DNA of 64,000 nucleotides from Halomonas gemina (GCF_023554995.1 NZ_JAMJPK010000001.1:372001-436000), one strand, 5' to 3'. Counted from the first letter of the stretch, positions 18,152 through 28,966 are shown. Notes: generated by a model not told the origin, from the letters alone. Translations and numbers: made by a program.

Positions 18152-19933
18152 ATGCGCAGCCATTATTGCGGCCAGCTGAACGAGACCCTGGTGGATCAGA
18201 CGGTCACCCTGTGCGGCTGGGTTCACCGCCGCCGTGACCATGGGGGCGTGATCTTCCTCGACATGCGCGATCGCGACGGCATCGCCCAGGTCGTGGTCGA
18301 CCCCGATACCGCCGAGGCCTTCGCCAATGCCGACCGCGCCCGCAGCGAGTATGTGCTGCGCATCGTCGGTCGCGTCAGGCTGCGCCCCGAGGGCACCCAG
18401 AACCCCAACATGCCCACCGGCATGATCGAGGTGCTGGCCAAGCAGGTGGAGGTCCTCAACACCGCCGCCACGCCGCCCTTCCAGCTCGACGAGCATGGCA
18501 AGGTGGGCGAGGAGGTGCGCCTCAAGCACCGCTACATCGACCTGCGCCGCCCGGAGATGATCGAGAAGCTGCGCCTGCGCTCGCGCATTTCCCACAGCGT
18601 GCGCGCCTTCCTCGAGGGCCAGGGCTTCCTGGACATCGAGACCCCGATCCTGACCCGCGCCACCCCCGAGGGGGCCCGCGACTACCTGGTGCCGAGCCGC
18701 ACGCATCCGGGCAGCTTCTTCGCGCTGCCGCAGTCACCGCAGCTGTTCAAGCAGCTGCTGATGGTGTCGGGCTTCGACCGCTACTACCAGATCGCCAAGT
18801 GCTTCCGCGACGAGGACCTGCGCGCCGACCGCCAGCCCGAGTTTACCCAGATCGACCTCGAGGCCTCTTTCGTCGAGGAGGAGGACATCATGGCGATCAC
18901 CGAGGCGATGGTCCGCCAGCTCTTCCAGGAGGTGCTCGACGTCGAGCTGCCCGCCTTCCCGCGCATGCCCTATGCCGAGGCCATGAGCCGCTTCGGCTCC
19001 GACAAGCCGGACTTGCGCATCCCGCTGGAGCTCACCGACGTCGACGACCTGATGAAGGAGGTCGACTTCAAGGTCTTCTCCGGCCCCGCCAACGCCGATG
19101 ACGGTCGCGTCGCCGCCCTCAAGGTCAAGGGTGGCGCCAGCCTCTCCCGCAAGGAGATCGACGACTACACCAAGTTCGTCGGCATCTACGGCGCCCGCGG
19201 CCTGGCCTGGATCAAGGTCAACGAGCGCGCCAAGGGGCTGGAAGGGCTCCAGTCGCCCATCGTCAAGTTCATGGAGGGCGTGGTCGAGCAGCTGCTGGAC
19301 CGCGTCGGTGCCGAGGACGGCGACATCATCTTCTTCGGTGCCGACAAGACGCGCATCGTCGATGAGGCCCTGGGGGCGCTGCGCGTGCGCCTCGGCGAGG
19401 ACCTCGATCTCTATACCGCCGACTGGGCCCCGCTGTGGGTGGTCGACTTCCCGATGTTCGAGGAGGACGGCAGCGCCCGCCTGCAGGCCCTGCACCATCC
19501 GTTCACCGCTCCCTCCTGCGACGCCGAGACCCTCAAGGCTCAGCCAGCCTCCGCGCTCTCGCGGGCCTATGACATGGTGCTCAACGGCACCGAGCTGGGC
19601 GGCGGCTCGATCCGTATCCACGACCAGGCGATGCAGCAGACCGTGCTCGAGGTGCTGGGCATCGGCGAGGAGGAGGCCCGCGAGAAGTTCGGCTTCCTGC
19701 TCGACGCCCTGCAATACGGCGCGCCCCCCCATGGCGGCCTGGCCTTCGGCCTCGACCGCCTGGTGATGCTGATGAGCGGGGCGAAGACCATCCGCGAGGT
19801 GATCGCCTTCCCGAAGACCCAGAGCGCGGCCTGCCTGCTGACCGAGGCGCCGGGCGAGGTGAGCACCGAGCAGCTCAAGGAGCTCAACATCCGCCTGCGC
19901 CAGAAGGCCAAGGCGGAAACCGCCAGCGAGTGA
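18152..19933 (+). CDS. aspS: Aspartate--tRNA ligase
   Basis: 593 residues, the bacterial type of class II aspartyl-tRNA synthetase. The N-terminal OB-fold that reads the anticodon begins at [14 protein letters not shown]. Class II motif 2 reads [17 protein letters not shown], the bacterial GAD insertion follows (about residues 285-420), and motif 3 is [12 protein letters not shown] near residue 530. It charges tRNA-Asp in the cytoplasm; the sequence does not settle whether it also charges tRNA-Asn. A hairpin at 19959 separates it from yebC. Confidence 0.98.
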   Translation: MRSHYCGQLNETLVDQTVTLCGWVHRRRDHGGVIFLDMRDRDGIAQVVVDPDTAEAFANADRARSEYVLRIVGRVRLRPEGTQNPNMPTGMIEVLAKQVEVLNTAATPPFQLDEHGKVGEEVRLKHRYIDLRRPEMIEKLRLRSRISHSVRAFLEGQGFLDIETPILTRATPEGARDYLVPSRTHPGSFFALPQSPQLFKQLLMVSGFDRYYQIAKCFRDEDLRADRQPEFTQIDLEASFVEEEDIMAITEAMVRQLFQEVLDVELPAFPRMPYAEAMSRFGSDKPDLRIPLELTDVDDLMKEVDFKVFSGPANADDGRVAALKVKGGASLSRKEIDDYTKFVGIYGARGLAWIKVNERAKGLEGLQSPIVKFMEGVVEQLLDRVGAEDGDIIFFGADKTRIVDEALGALRVRLGEDLDLYTADWAPLWVVDFPMFEEDGSARLQALHHPFTAPSCDAETLKAQPASALSRAYDMVLNGTELGGGSIRIHDQAMQQTVLEVLGIGEEEAREKFGFLLDALQYGAPPHGGLAFGLDRLVMLMSGAKTIREVIAFPKTQSAACLLTEAPGEVSTEQLKELNIRLRQKAKAETASE

Positions 19934-19958
19934 CGGCGACCCCGACTCGATGTCATCT

Positions 19959-19983
19959 CACCGGCGCCTTCAGGGCGCCGGTG
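19959..19983 (+). terminator. Hairpin between aspS and yebC
   Basis: A perfect 10-bp stem CACCGGCGCC / GGCGCCGGTG with a 5-base loop, 25 bases after the aspS stop. No T-run follows, so read-through into yebC is likely. Confidence 0.5.
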
Positions 19984-20008
19984 TCATGTCCAAGGCAAGG
20001 AGAGGTGA

Positions 20009-20758
20009 ATGGCAGGCCATAGCAAGTGGGCCAATATCAAGCATCGCAAGGCGGCCCAGGACGCCAGGCGAGGCAAGATCTTCAACAAGCTGATCCGTGA
20101 GCTGAGCGTCGCCGCCCGCCAGGGCGGCGAGGAGCCGGCCGACAATCCACGGCTGCGCGCCGCCATCGACAAGGCGCTGGCCAACAACATGACCAAGGAG
20201 ACCATCCAGCGGGCGGTGGACCGGGGCGCCGGCAACGCCGATGGCGACGCCATGGAGGAGTGCGTCTACGAGGGCTATGGTCCCGAGGGGGTGGCGGTGA
20301 TGGTCGAGTGCCTGACCGATAACCGAAATCGGACTGTCTCCGAGGTGCGACATGCCTTCGGCAAGCAGGGTGGCAACCTCGGCACCACCGGCTCGGTGGC
20401 CTTCATGTTCCACCGTCAGGGTCGCCTGCTGCTGCCCGAAGGGGTCACCGAGGAAGCGGCCATCGAGGCCACCCTGGAGGCGGAGCCCGAGGAGATCGAG
20501 GTGCGTGACGATGGCCGCCTCGAGGTGGTCACCACGCCCGACTCCTTCGGCCGGGTGAAGGATGCGCTGGTCGCGGCGGGGATCGAGCCCGAGCACAGCG
20601 ACGTGGGGCTCTATCCGGACACCACCACACCCATCGCCGAGGCGAATCTCGCCGGCCGGGTGCTCAAGCTGCTCGACATGCTCGAGGACCTGGACGATGT
20701 CCAGAACGTCACCACCAATGCGGAGTTCGCCGACGATGTCCTCGATGAGCTCGATTGA
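20009..20758 (+). CDS. yebC: YebC/PmpR-family translation or transcription factor
   Basis: 249 residues beginning [19 protein letters not shown], the highly conserved YebC N-terminus. Members have been described both as DNA-binding regulators and, more recently, as ribosome-associated factors that help translate proline-rich stretches; the sequence does not decide between them. AAGGAGAGG lies just before the ATG. Gene order yebC-ruvC-ruvA-ruvB is widespread in proteobacteria. The ruvC start is 9 bases downstream. Confidence 0.96.
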   Translation: MAGHSKWANIKHRKAAQDARRGKIFNKLIRELSVAARQGGEEPADNPRLRAAIDKALANNMTKETIQRAVDRGAGNADGDAMEECVYEGYGPEGVAVMVECLTDNRNRTVSEVRHAFGKQGGNLGTTGSVAFMFHRQGRLLLPEGVTEEAAIEATLEAEPEEIEVRDDGRLEVVTTPDSFGRVKDALVAAGIEPEHSDVGLYPDTTTPIAEANLAGRVLKLLDMLEDLDDVQNVTTNAEFADDVLDELD

Positions 20759-20767
20759 GCCTTGCCG

Positions 20768-21307
20768 ATGCTGATCCTCGGCATCGACCCCGGCTCGCGG
20801 ATCACCGGCTACGGGGTGCTGGACGTCACCACGCCCACGCCGCGCTACGTGGCCAGCGGCTGCATCCGCATCCAGGCCGGCGACCTGGCCCAGCGCCTGG
20901 CCCAGGTCTATGCCGGGGTCAGCGAGCTGATCGCGGTGCATGGCCCCGGGGAGTTCGCCATCGAGCAGGTGTTCATGTCGAAGAATGCCGACTCCGCCCT
21001 CAAGCTTGGCCAGGCCCGCGGCACGGCCATCGTCTGCGCCGCCAACCATGGCCTGCCGGTCAGCGAGTACGGCCCTCGCCAGATCAAGCAGGCGGTGGCC
21101 GGCAGCGGCAGCGCCGACAAGGCCCAGGTGCAGCACATGGTGACCGCGATCCTCGGCCTCTCGGCCACGCCCCAGGCGGATGCCGCCGACGCCCTGGCCA
21201 TCGCGCTCACCCATGCCCATGCCCGCCTGGGGCTGCTGCGCAAGGGGAGCTATGGCGGGCACCGCAGCCGCCGCAAGGGGAGCGCCTGGCGCGACTTCCG
21301 CCCCTGA
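20768..21307 (+). CDS. ruvC: Holliday junction resolvase RuvC
   Basis: 179 residues. RuvC is the dimeric nuclease that cuts Holliday junctions moved by RuvAB. The RNase H-like active site shows as [14 protein letters not shown] (first aspartate at residue 7), the glutamate in FAIEQVF, and the aspartates near the end in [19 protein letters not shown] 20768 is used rather than a TTG two codons upstream. It follows yebC by 9 bases. A hairpin lies in the 141-base gap before ruvA. Confidence 0.97.
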   Translation: MLILGIDPGSRITGYGVLDVTTPTPRYVASGCIRIQAGDLAQRLAQVYAGVSELIAVHGPGEFAIEQVFMSKNADSALKLGQARGTAIVCAANHGLPVSEYGPRQIKQAVAGSGSADKAQVQHMVTAILGLSATPQADAADALAIALTHAHARLGLLRKGSYGGHRSRRKGSAWRDFRP

Positions 21308-21308
21308 C

Positions 21309-21330
21309 ACTGTCGCCGCGAGGCGACGGT
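21309..21330 (+). other. Hairpin after ruvC
   Basis: A 9-bp stem with one G-U pair and loop GCGA, starting 1 base after the ruvC stop. There is no T-run. It may attenuate transcription or stabilise the upstream mRNA; ruvA may also have its own promoter in the 141-base gap. Confidence 0.35.
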
Positions 21331-21448
21331 GGCAGATTGTCGAACGCTGTTCCCGCGGGCTGGCATGCGGCTCGGGCGAACAGTATAGTGGCCCGATGAC
21401 GGCCCCGCGGGCCGCGATGGACTCCAACCCAAGGGACAGCGAACTTCC

Positions 21449-22063
21449 ATGATAGGACGCCTGCGAGGCACCCTGCTCGAGAAACAGCCCCCCTGGATGG
21501 TGGTGGACGTGGCCGGAGTCGGCTACGAGCTGGAAGCCTCCATGACCACCCTGGTGGCCATGCCCGGCACCGGCGAGCCGGTATCGCTCTATACCCACCT
21601 GGCCATCCGCGACGATGCCCACCTGCTCTACGGTTTCGCCCGGGAGCAGGAGCGTGCCTTGTTCCGCGCCCTGATCAAGGTCAACGGCATCGGCCCCAGG
21701 CTGGCCCTGGGCATCCTCTCCGGCATGGACGAGGAGGCCTTCGTGCGCTGCGTGATGGACGACGACGTCAAGGCGCTGACCCGGCTGCCCGGAGTGGGCA
21801 AGAAGACCGCCGAGCGGCTGATCATCGAGATGCGCGACCGCTTTCCCCACTGGGAGCAACCGGGCGAACTGGCCGTCGGCACCCAGATACCGACCAGCAA
21901 CGTGTCGTCCGGTCCCCCGGACCCCGTCGCCGATGCCGAGGCGGCCCTGGTCAGCCTGGGCTATAAGCCCGCCGAGGCGGCCCGCATGCTGGTCGGCCTC
22001 GAGGAGGCCGTTTCCACCGAGGCCATGATCAAGGCGGCGCTGACCCGCCGCCTCGCGGGGTGA
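21449..22063 (+). CDS. ruvA: Holliday junction branch-migration subunit RuvA
   Basis: 204 residues. RuvA tetramers hold the open Holliday junction and load the RuvB motor. The N-terminal domain begins MIGRLRGTLLEKQPP, the two helix-hairpin-helix motifs follow (IKVNGIGPRLALGIL and LTRLPGVGKKTAERL), and the C-terminal domain (about residues 155-204) is the RuvB-binding three-helix bundle. The gene follows ruvC and precedes ruvB by 35 bases. No clear LexA box was found in the gap upstream. Confidence 0.97.
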   Translation: MIGRLRGTLLEKQPPWMVVDVAGVGYELEASMTTLVAMPGTGEPVSLYTHLAIRDDAHLLYGFAREQERALFRALIKVNGIGPRLALGILSGMDEEAFVRCVMDDDVKALTRLPGVGKKTAERLIIEMRDRFPHWEQPGELAVGTQIPTSNVSSGPPDPVADAEAALVSLGYKPAEAARMLVGLEEAVSTEAMIKAALTRRLAG

Positions 22064-22098
22064 ACCGATGATGCCTCGCCACTTTTCCCCGATGCCGG

Positions 22099-23124
22099 AT
22101 GGCCGCCATGCTCGAGACTGATCGCCTGATCGCCGCCGACCCCCGCGACGGGGAGGGCGGCGCCGAACATGCCATCCGTCCGAAGCGGCTCGCCGACTAC
22201 ATCGGCCAGCCACGGGTGCGCGAGCAGCTCGACATCTTCATCAGCGCTGCTCGTGGTCGCGAGGAGAGCCTCGACCACACCCTGGTGTTCGGCCCGCCGG
22301 GACTCGGCAAGACGACGCTGGCCAACATCGTCGCCGCCGAGATGGGGGTGGGGCTCAAGTCCACCTCGGGGCCGGTGCTCGAGCGGGCCGGCGACCTCGC
22401 CGCCATGCTCACCAACCTGCAGCCCGGCGACGTGCTCTTCATCGACGAGATCCACCGCCTGTCGCCGGTGGTGGAGGAGATCCTCTATCCCGCCATGGAG
22501 GACTTCCAGCTCGACATCGTCATCGGCGAGGGGCCGGCGGCGCGCTCGATCAAGCTCGACCTGCCCCCCTTCACGCTGGTCGGCGCCACCACCCGGGCGG
22601 GCCTGCTGACTTCGCCGCTGCGCGACCGCTTCGGTATCGTCCAGCGCCTGGAGTTCTACAGCATCGACGAGCTCACCGAGATCGTCGTGCGCTCCGCGCG
22701 GCTGCTGGGGGTCGAGAGCGACCGGGAAGGCGCCCGGGAAGTCGCGCGCCGTTCCCGGGGCACCCCGCGCATCGCCAACCGGCTGCTGCGCCGGGTGCGC
22801 GACTTCGCCGAGGTGCGCGCCCAGGGCCGGGTGGATGCCGAGATCGCCGACCTGGCCCTGAACATGCTGCACGTCGACCATCACGGCCTCGACCACATGG
22901 ACCGGCGCCTGCTGCTGGCGATGATCGAGAAGTTCGACGGTGGCCCGGTGGGCATCGACTCGCTGGCCGCGGCGATCGGCGAGGAGCGCGACACCATCGA
23001 GGACGTCATCGAACCCTATCTGATCCAGCAGGGCCTGATGATGCGCACCGCCCGTGGCCGGGTGGTGACCCGTCAGGCCTGGGAACACTTCGACCTGGCG
23101 CCCCACGAGCGGGCGCCGGACTAG
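22099..23124 (+). CDS. ruvB: Holliday junction helicase RuvB
   Basis: 341 residues. RuvB is the AAA+ hexameric motor of branch migration. Walker A is GPPGLGKTT, Walker B is VLFIDEIHR, sensor and arginine-finger regions include [15 protein letters not shown], and a C-terminal winged helix follows. The N-terminal [11 protein letters not shown] is typical. Two in-frame starts, at 22099 and 22108, are both possible. In many relatives ybgC sits between ruvB and tolQ; here tolQ starts 46 bases downstream and ybgC is absent from the window. Confidence 0.97.
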   Translation: MAAMLETDRLIAADPRDGEGGAEHAIRPKRLADYIGQPRVREQLDIFISAARGREESLDHTLVFGPPGLGKTTLANIVAAEMGVGLKSTSGPVLERAGDLAAMLTNLQPGDVLFIDEIHRLSPVVEEILYPAMEDFQLDIVIGEGPAARSIKLDLPPFTLVGATTRAGLLTSPLRDRFGIVQRLEFYSIDELTEIVVRSARLLGVESDREGAREVARRSRGTPRIANRLLRRVRDFAEVRAQGRVDAEIADLALNMLHVDHHGLDHMDRRLLLAMIEKFDGGPVGIDSLAAAIGEERDTIEDVIEPYLIQQGLMMRTARGRVVTRQAWEHFDLAPHERAPD

Positions 23125-23170
23125 CGGCCCCCATTCCCGTGACGACTGACCAAGACCGACGAGGATCCCC

Positions 23171-23860
23171 GTGAACGACTCCATGTCCATACCCCACCTG
23201 ATCATGAACGCCAGCGGCGTGGTGCAGATGGTGATGCTGATCCTGGTGATTGGCTCCATCCTCTCCTGGGTGGTGATCTTCCAGCGCACCTTCGTGATGC
23301 GCCGGGCGCGCAAGGCACACCGGGCCTTCGAGGACCGCTTCTGGTCCGGCGTCGACCTCAACGAGCTCTACCGCGAGACGCCCGCCGAGCAGGAGACCCA
23401 GGGCGCCGAGCACGTCTTCCGTGCCGGCTTTCGCGAGTTCAACCGCCTGCTGGCCAAGACCCGCAGCCCCCAGGCGATCCTCGAGGGTGTCCAGCGCAGC
23501 ATGCGCGTGGCCTGGTCCCGCGAGGAGGACCGCCTCAACCTGCACCTGGTGTTCCTGGCCACCGTCGCCTCGGCCAGCCCCTACATCGGGCTGTTCGGCA
23601 CCGTCTGGGGCATCATGGGCTCCTTCCAGTCCCTCTCCATGGCCCAGCAGGCGACCCTGGCCACGGTGGCCCCCTGGATCGCCGAGGCACTGATCGCCAC
23701 CGCCATGGGGCTGTTCGCGGCGATTCCCGCGGTGATCTTCTACAACCGGCTCTCCGCCGAGTCGGGGCGCCTGCTGGGCAAGTACGAGGACTTCGCCGAG
23801 GAGTTCCACTCCATCCTGCACCGCAACTTGCAGGGCCGGACCGACCCCGGCGCCGACTGA
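23171..23860 (+). CDS. tolQ: Tol-Pal proton channel subunit TolQ
   Basis: 229 residues of the MotA/TolQ/ExbB family with three membrane segments. Family-typical parts are SILSWVVIFQRTF near the N-terminus and SPYIGLFGTVWGIMGSFQ before the second helix. TolQ and TolR form the proton-driven motor that energises TolA during cell constriction. The start is GTG at 23171 with GAGGA upstream. It begins the tolQRAB-pal-cpoB operon, with tolR 13 bases downstream. Confidence 0.96.
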   Translation: MNDSMSIPHLIMNASGVVQMVMLILVIGSILSWVVIFQRTFVMRRARKAHRAFEDRFWSGVDLNELYRETPAEQETQGAEHVFRAGFREFNRLLAKTRSPQAILEGVQRSMRVAWSREEDRLNLHLVFLATVASASPYIGLFGTVWGIMGSFQSLSMAQQATLATVAPWIAEALIATAMGLFAAIPAVIFYNRLSAESGRLLGKYEDFAEEFHSILHRNLQGRTDPGAD

Positions 23861-23873
23861 GGGAGAGGCCGTC

Positions 23874-24317
<444 letters not shown>

Positions 24318-24326
24318 GGAGCCCAC

Positions 24327-25472
24327 ATGGCCAGACATGACCGACGCGTGGGCTATGGCCTGCCGCTGGTGCTCGCCATCGCCCTGCACCTGGCGATCCT
24401 GGTGGCCAGCGTGATCCGCTTTCCCGAGCGGGAGACCGAGCCACCGAGCACCACTATCGTCCAGGCGACCCTGGTCAGCACCGAGACCACCACCGACCAG
24501 GCCCAGCGCGCCGAGGAGGCCCGGGCCCGGGCGGCGGCCCGCCAGGCCGAGGAGGAGGCTGCGGCCCGCGCCGAGGAGGAGGCGGCTCGCCAGGCAGAGG
24601 CCGAGGCCGTCGAGGCCGCGGAGGAAACCGCCCGCCAGGCCGAGGAAGCCGAGCGCCAGCGCCAGGCCGAAGCCGAGGCCCGCGAGGAGGCTCGCCGGGC
24701 CGCCGAGGAGGAGGCCGCCCGGCGCGCCGAGCAGGCCGAGGCAGAAGCCGAACGCCGGCGCCAGGCTGAAGCGGAAGCCGAAGCCGAAGCCGAACGCGTA
24801 CGCCAGGCCGAAGCGGAAGCCGAACGTGTACGCCAGGCCGAGGCGGAAGCCGAACGCCAGCGCCAGGCCGAAGCAGAAGCCGAACGTGTACGCCAGGCCG
24901 AGGCGGAAGCCGAACGCGTACGCCAGGCCGAAGCGGAAGCCGAACGTGTACGCCAGGCCGAGGCGGAAGCCGAACGCCAGCGCCAGGCCGAAGCAGAAGC
25001 CGAACGCCAGCGCCAGGCCGAAGCGGAAGCCGAACGTCAGCGCCAGGCCGAAGCAGAAGCCGAACGTCAGCGACAGGCCGAGGAGCAGGCCCGTCGTGCC
25101 GTCGAAGCGGCCAACCAGGGCCTGGAGCGTGCCATCGAGGGCGAAGCAGACAACGTGGCCAATGCCCGCCAGGCCAGCGAGGCGGCCAACAGCTTCATCA
25201 ACTTGGTGCGCCGGGCGGTGGAGCAGGCCTGGGTGATTCCGCCCAACGTGCCCGACGGGGCCAGCGCCGAGGTGTCGGTGCGACTGGGCCCCTCCGGGGA
25301 GCTGTTCGCGGCTACCATTGGTCAGAGCAGTGGCAACAGCGCCTTCGACCGCTCCGCGGTCCAGGCCGTGGAGGCCGCCGCGCCCTTCGCCGAGCTGCGC
25401 CAGTTGCCGGCGTCGGCCCAGCGCGACTATCGTCAATTCAACCTGCGATTCCGACCGGGGGATATCCGCTGA
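24327..25472 (+). CDS. tolA: Cell-envelope spanning protein TolA
   Basis: 381 residues. An N-terminal membrane helix (about 13-32) anchors it to TolQR, a long helical domain II crosses the periplasm, and a C-terminal domain III (about residue 280 on, containing [15 protein letters not shown]) binds TolB and Pal. Domain II is almost entirely Ala, Glu, Arg and Gln, and about residues 147-250 are built from 10-residue repeats of the [10 protein letters not shown] kind. The stop overlaps the tolB start as TGATG. Repeat-based length changes between strains are likely. Confidence 0.96.
   Translation: MARHDRRVGYGLPLVLAIALHLAILVASVIRFPERETEPPSTTIVQATLVSTETTTDQAQRAEEARARAAARQAEEEAAARAEEEAARQAEAEAVEAAEETARQAEEAERQRQAEAEAREEARRAAEEEAARRAEQAEAEAERRRQAEAEAEAEAERVRQAEAEAERVRQAEAEAERQRQAEAEAERVRQAEAEAERVRQAEAEAERVRQAEAEAERQRQAEAEAERQRQAEAEAERQRQAEAEAERQRQAEEQARRAVEAANQGLERAIEGEADNVANARQASEAANSFINLVRRAVEQAWVIPPNVPDGASAEVSVRLGPSGELFAATIGQSSGNSAFDRSAVQAVEAAAPFAELRQLPASAQRDYRQFNLRFRPGDIR
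24807..25076 (+). repeat. Nine tandem 30-bp repeats inside tolA
   Basis: Nine units of 30 bases, each coding AEAEAER(V/Q)RQ, with a longer variant copy just upstream at 24765-24806. Units vary mainly at codon 8 (valine or glutamine) and at silent sites. On top of this, 96 bases at 24791-24886 are identical to 24911-25006, a 120-base shift, which shows a recent duplication of four units. Confidence 0.95.
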
Positions 25473-26761
25473 TGAACATCCTGAAGACCACCTGGCTAGC
25501 CGCCATGCTGATGCTGGTCACCAGCCTGGCCCAGGCCGCCGACCTGACCATCGAGATCACCCGTGGCAGCGACCGTGCCACGCCCATCGCGATCGTGCCC
25601 TTCGCCGACGGCGACGACATGCCTCAGGACATTGCCCAGATCGTCTCCGATGACCTGGAACGCAGCGGCTACTTCGAGCCGCTGGAGCGTCGCGCCATGT
25701 TCGAGCGACCCGCCTCGAGCGAGGAGGTCCGCTATGGCGACTGGCGCGCCCTGGACGTTCGCTACCTGGTGGCGGGACGCATCAGCCGCGAGGGCGATCA
25801 GTACCGCATCCAGTACGAGTTGATGGACGTCAGCGGCGAGAGTCGCATGCTCGCCGAGAGCGTCACGACCGGCCGCCAGGGGCTGCGCGACGCCGCGCAC
25901 TACATCAGCGACCAGATCTTCGAGGAGATCACCGATATCCGGGGGGCCTTCTCGACCCGCATTGCCTACGTGACCTCCAGCGGCGTGGGCGACGATACCC
26001 AATATGCCCTCCACGTGGCCGATGCCGACGGCCGCAACAGCCAGCAGATCCTCTCGTCCGACGAGCCGATCATGTCGCCGGCCTGGTCGCCGGATGGCGG
26101 CAAGCTGGCCTACGTCTCCTTCGAGACCGAGCGCCCGGCGATCTACATCCAGGATCTCGCCTCCGGCCGGCGCGTGCGTGCCACCTCCTTCGAGGGGCTC
26201 AACAGCGCCCCGAGCTGGTCACCGGATGGCCGCCGCCTGGCGATGGCGCTCTCCAAGGATGGCCAGCCCGAGATCTACGTCATGGACATCGGCTCGCGGG
26301 ACGTGCGGCGCGTCACCAACAACTCCAGCATCGACACCGAGCCCGCCTGGGCACCGGATGGTCGCAGCCTGCTGTTCACCTCGGACCGCAGCGGTGGCCC
26401 GCAGATCTATCGCCTCGACCTGGGCAGCGGCGAGGAGGAGCGTCTCACCTTCACCGGCAACTACAATGCCCGGGCGCGCTTCGCCCCGGACGGCGAGGCG
26501 ATCTTCCTGATACACCGCGGCAACAACGGCTATCAGGTGGCGCGCCAGGACCTGGAGAGCGGCCGCCTGGTGGCCCTCTCCGACATGGGACAGGCCGAAT
26601 CCCCCAGTGTCGCGCCCAATGGCACCATGGTAATCTTCGCCACCCAGCAGGGCGGTAACGGCGTGCTGGGCGGGGTCTCCGCCGATGGGCGCGCCACCTT
26701 CCGGCTGCCGGCGGCGCAGGGGGATGTCCGCGAACCCGCGTGGTCACCGTTTCTGAACTGA
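25472..26761 (+). CDS. tolB: Periplasmic Tol-Pal protein TolB
   Basis: 429 residues with a signal peptide ending near AQA (residue 22). An N-terminal domain (about 30-160) is followed by a six-bladed beta-propeller whose blades carry repeats of the WSPDGRRLA kind ([33 protein letters not shown]). TolB passes between Pal and TolA in the periplasm. The ATG overlaps the stop of tolA. Pal follows after 37 bases. Confidence 0.97.
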   Translation: MNILKTTWLAAMLMLVTSLAQAADLTIEITRGSDRATPIAIVPFADGDDMPQDIAQIVSDDLERSGYFEPLERRAMFERPASSEEVRYGDWRALDVRYLVAGRISREGDQYRIQYELMDVSGESRMLAESVTTGRQGLRDAAHYISDQIFEEITDIRGAFSTRIAYVTSSGVGDDTQYALHVADADGRNSQQILSSDEPIMSPAWSPDGGKLAYVSFETERPAIYIQDLASGRRVRATSFEGLNSAPSWSPDGRRLAMALSKDGQPEIYVMDIGSRDVRRVTNNSSIDTEPAWAPDGRSLLFTSDRSGGPQIYRLDLGSGEEERLTFTGNYNARARFAPDGEAIFLIHRGNNGYQVARQDLESGRLVALSDMGQAESPSVAPNGTMVIFATQQGGNGVLGGVSADGRATFRLPAAQGDVREPAWSPFLN

Positions 26762-26798
26762 TGTATCCAGCACGATATATCCAACGAGGAGTTTCACG

Positions 26799-27344
26799 AT
26801 GCAGCTCAAGCCCTATGCCAGAACCCTGGCCATCGCCCTCTCCCTGGCCTTCGTGGCCGGCTGTTCCAGCACGGGTGGCGGCCAGGACGGCGACCTGACG
26901 GGAGGTGCTGGCGGCAGCGATCGCGGCGGCGTGTCAACCGGCAGCGCCGATGGCCGGGGCGTCAGCGGTGACCGTGACGGCCGAGACGGACAGCGCGCCG
27001 ATGCCGACGGCCGCATTCCGGAGACCCGCACCATCTACTTCGAGTACGACAGCGATACCATCCGCAGCGAGTTCGAGCCGGTGCTGACCGCCCATGCCCG
27101 CTTCCTGCAGAACAACCCCAATGCCAGCGTCGTCCTGCAGGGCCATACCGACGAGCGCGGTACCCGCGAGTACAACCTGGCGCTGGGCGAGCGTCGCGCT
27201 GGTGCCGTCGAGCGCTACCTCAACGTGCAGGGCGTGTCGCCCTCCCAGGTCGAGGTGGTCAGCTACGGCGAGGAGCGGCCCGCGGCCCGTGGCCAGAACG
27301 AGCAGGCCTACGCCCAGAACCGTCGGGTGGTCTTCGCCTACTGA
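26799..27344 (+). CDS. pal: Peptidoglycan-associated lipoprotein Pal
   Basis: 181 residues. A lipoprotein signal ends at LAFVAGC, and a glycine/serine/aspartate-rich linker follows. The C-terminal OmpA-like domain binds peptidoglycan (IYFEYDSDTI, then LQGHTDERGTREYNLALGE). Pal anchors the outer membrane to the cell wall. The linker is unusually rich in Asp and Gly (GDRDGRDGQRADADGR), in keeping with the acidic proteins of halophiles. GAGGAG precedes the ATG. cpoB follows after 29 bases. Confidence 0.96.
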   Translation: MQLKPYARTLAIALSLAFVAGCSSTGGGQDGDLTGGAGGSDRGGVSTGSADGRGVSGDRDGRDGQRADADGRIPETRTIYFEYDSDTIRSEFEPVLTAHARFLQNNPNASVVLQGHTDERGTREYNLALGERRAGAVERYLNVQGVSPSQVEVVSYGEERPAARGQNEQAYAQNRRVVFAY

Positions 27345-27373
27345 GCCGGGCCAACACGACGAGGGAGAAAGCG

Positions 27374-28153
27374 ATGAGACACGGTCTGAAGGGACTGTGC
27401 GGTGCGGGAGCCCTGGTGCTCCCGCTGACCGTAGCGATGCCAGCCCTGGCGCAGCAGCCGGTGATCGAGGACCTGACCGGACGAACCGGTTCCAGCAGCT
27501 TCTATGACCAGGCGGCCACCCGCGAGGAGGCCGGCGGCAGCCTGGTGATCTTCAACCAGGTCCAGCAGCACCAGGAGGAGATCCGCCAACTGCGCGGCCA
27601 GGTGGAGGAGCTGCGCCACCAGCTGGAGCAGCTGCGTCGCCAGACCCGCCAGCAATACCTGGACATCGAGGATCGCCTGATGGCGGCAGGCAGTGGCGTC
27701 GACCAGGCCGCTCCGCCCGTGGACGAGGAGAGTGCTCGCCAGGTCGCCGAGACCCCCTCGCCGAGCGGTGACGACCCTGCCGCACAGTCGGCCTACCAGA
27801 CGGCCTTCTCGCATGTCCAGGCCCGCGAGTTCGGCCAGGCCATCGATGCCTTCGAGTCCTTCGTCAGCGCCCATCCCGACAGCCGCCTGACCGCCAACGC
27901 CCACTACTGGCTCGGCGAGCTCTACTCGGCCGAGGGCGAGCTGGAGGCCGCCGATGCCGCCTTCCGGCGGGTCCTGCAGGACTTCCCCGAGAGCAGCAAG
28001 GTGCCCGATGCCCTCTACAAGCTGGGGCTGCTGGAGGCGCGCCGTGGGCGCCCCGAAGAGAGCCGGGCGCTGCTCGACCGCGTGCGCGAGGAGCATCCCG
28101 ACAGCAGCGCCGCTGGGCTGGCCGACGACTTCCTGCGCCAGGCAGGCAACTGA
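27374..28153 (+). CDS. cpoB: Cell division coordinator CpoB (YbgF)
   Basis: 259 residues with a signal peptide ending near ALAQ (residue 25). A coiled-coil trimerisation region (VQQHQEEIRQLRGQVEELR) and a C-terminal TPR domain (from about residue 135, with AHYWLGELYSAEGELEAAD) match CpoB, which links the Tol system to PBP1B during septation. It is the last gene of the tol-pal operon. The next gene, yciK, starts 17 bases later and may be cotranscribed. Confidence 0.94.
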   Translation: MRHGLKGLCGAGALVLPLTVAMPALAQQPVIEDLTGRTGSSSFYDQAATREEAGGSLVIFNQVQQHQEEIRQLRGQVEELRHQLEQLRRQTRQQYLDIEDRLMAAGSGVDQAAPPVDEESARQVAETPSPSGDDPAAQSAYQTAFSHVQAREFGQAIDAFESFVSAHPDSRLTANAHYWLGELYSAEGELEAADAAFRRVLQDFPESSKVPDALYKLGLLEARRGRPEESRALLDRVREEHPDSSAAGLADDFLRQAGN

Positions 28154-28170
28154 GGGACAGAGGAGACGTG

Positions 28171-28935
28171 ATGACCTGCAAGATCGACTACCAGCCCGCG
28201 GCCGGTCTGCTCGAGGGCCGCATCATCCTGGTGACCGGTGCCGGTGACGGCATCGGTCGGGCCGCGGCCCTGGCCTTCGCCGGCCAGGGGGCCACCGTGA
28301 TCCTGCTGGGGCGCACCATTGCCAAGCTGGAGACGGTCTACGACGAGATCGAGGCCGCCGGAGGCCCTCAGCCGGCCATCTTCCCGCTCAACTTCGAGGG
28401 GGCCACGCTCAAGGACTACCATGACATGGCCGAGACCCTCGACAAGGAATTCGGTCGCCTCGACGGTATCCTGCATAACGCCGGGATTCTCGGCCGCATC
28501 ACGCCCTTCGAGCAGTACAATCCCGAGCTCTGGGAACAGGTAATGCAGGTCAACATCAACGGGCCGATCTGGATGACCCAGGCCCTGCTGCCGCTTCTCA
28601 AGAGCTCGCCGGACGCCTCGGTGGTATTCACCTCCTCGAGCGTCGGGCGCCGGGGCCGGGCCTACTGGGGGGCCTATGCGGTGTCCAAGTTCGCCACCGA
28701 AGGCTTCGTCGAGGTGCTGGCCGACGAGGTCGAGCATCTGGGCACCCTGCGCGTCAACAGCCTCAACCCCGGGGCGACGCGCACCGCCATGCGCAAGAGC
28801 GCCTATCCCGGGGAGAACGAGATGACGCTGCGGCCGCCGGAAGAGATCATGCCCACCTACCTGTGGCTGATGGGGCCGGACAGCCGCGGCCACAACGGCG
28901 AGAAGTTCGACGCCCAGCCGCCGAAGCAAGGGTGA
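28171..28935 (+). CDS. yciK: YciK-type short-chain dehydrogenase/reductase
   Basis: 254 residues of the classical SDR fold. The cofactor motif is TGAGDGIGR, the structural NAG motif appears as LHNAGILG, and the catalytic Ser...YxxxK is SSSVGRRGRAYWGAYAVSKF. YciK is widely conserved in gammaproteobacteria but its substrate is unknown. ATG 28171 is preferred over an adjacent GTG; AGGAGA lies upstream. In Pseudomonas this gene follows ubiG and mupP on the same strand; here it faces them. A convergent hairpin separates it from mupP. Confidence 0.88.
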   Translation: MTCKIDYQPAAGLLEGRIILVTGAGDGIGRAAALAFAGQGATVILLGRTIAKLETVYDEIEAAGGPQPAIFPLNFEGATLKDYHDMAETLDKEFGRLDGILHNAGILGRITPFEQYNPELWEQVMQVNINGPIWMTQALLPLLKSSPDASVVFTSSSVGRRGRAYWGAYAVSKFATEGFVEVLADEVEHLGTLRVNSLNPGATRTAMRKSAYPGENEMTLRPPEEIMPTYLWLMGPDSRGHNGEKFDAQPPKQG

Positions 28936-28939
28936 GGGC

Positions 28940-28965
28940 GGTGCCCCGGGGTCGCCCGGGGCACC
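28940..28965. terminator. Bidirectional hairpin between yciK and mupP
   Basis: A perfect 11-bp stem GGTGCCCCGGG / CCCGGGGCACC with loop GTCG, filling the 31-base gap between the convergent stop codons. Confidence 0.75.
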
Positions 28966-28966
28966 T

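Noticed and set aside
21308..21448. LexA box before ruvA
   Set aside because: CTGT appears at 21310 in a hairpin, but no ACAG lies at the correct distance to make the SOS consensus.
24765..25076. Possible CRISPR array
   Set aside because: The 30-base units are head-to-tail with no spacers, in frame, and code the TolA rod.
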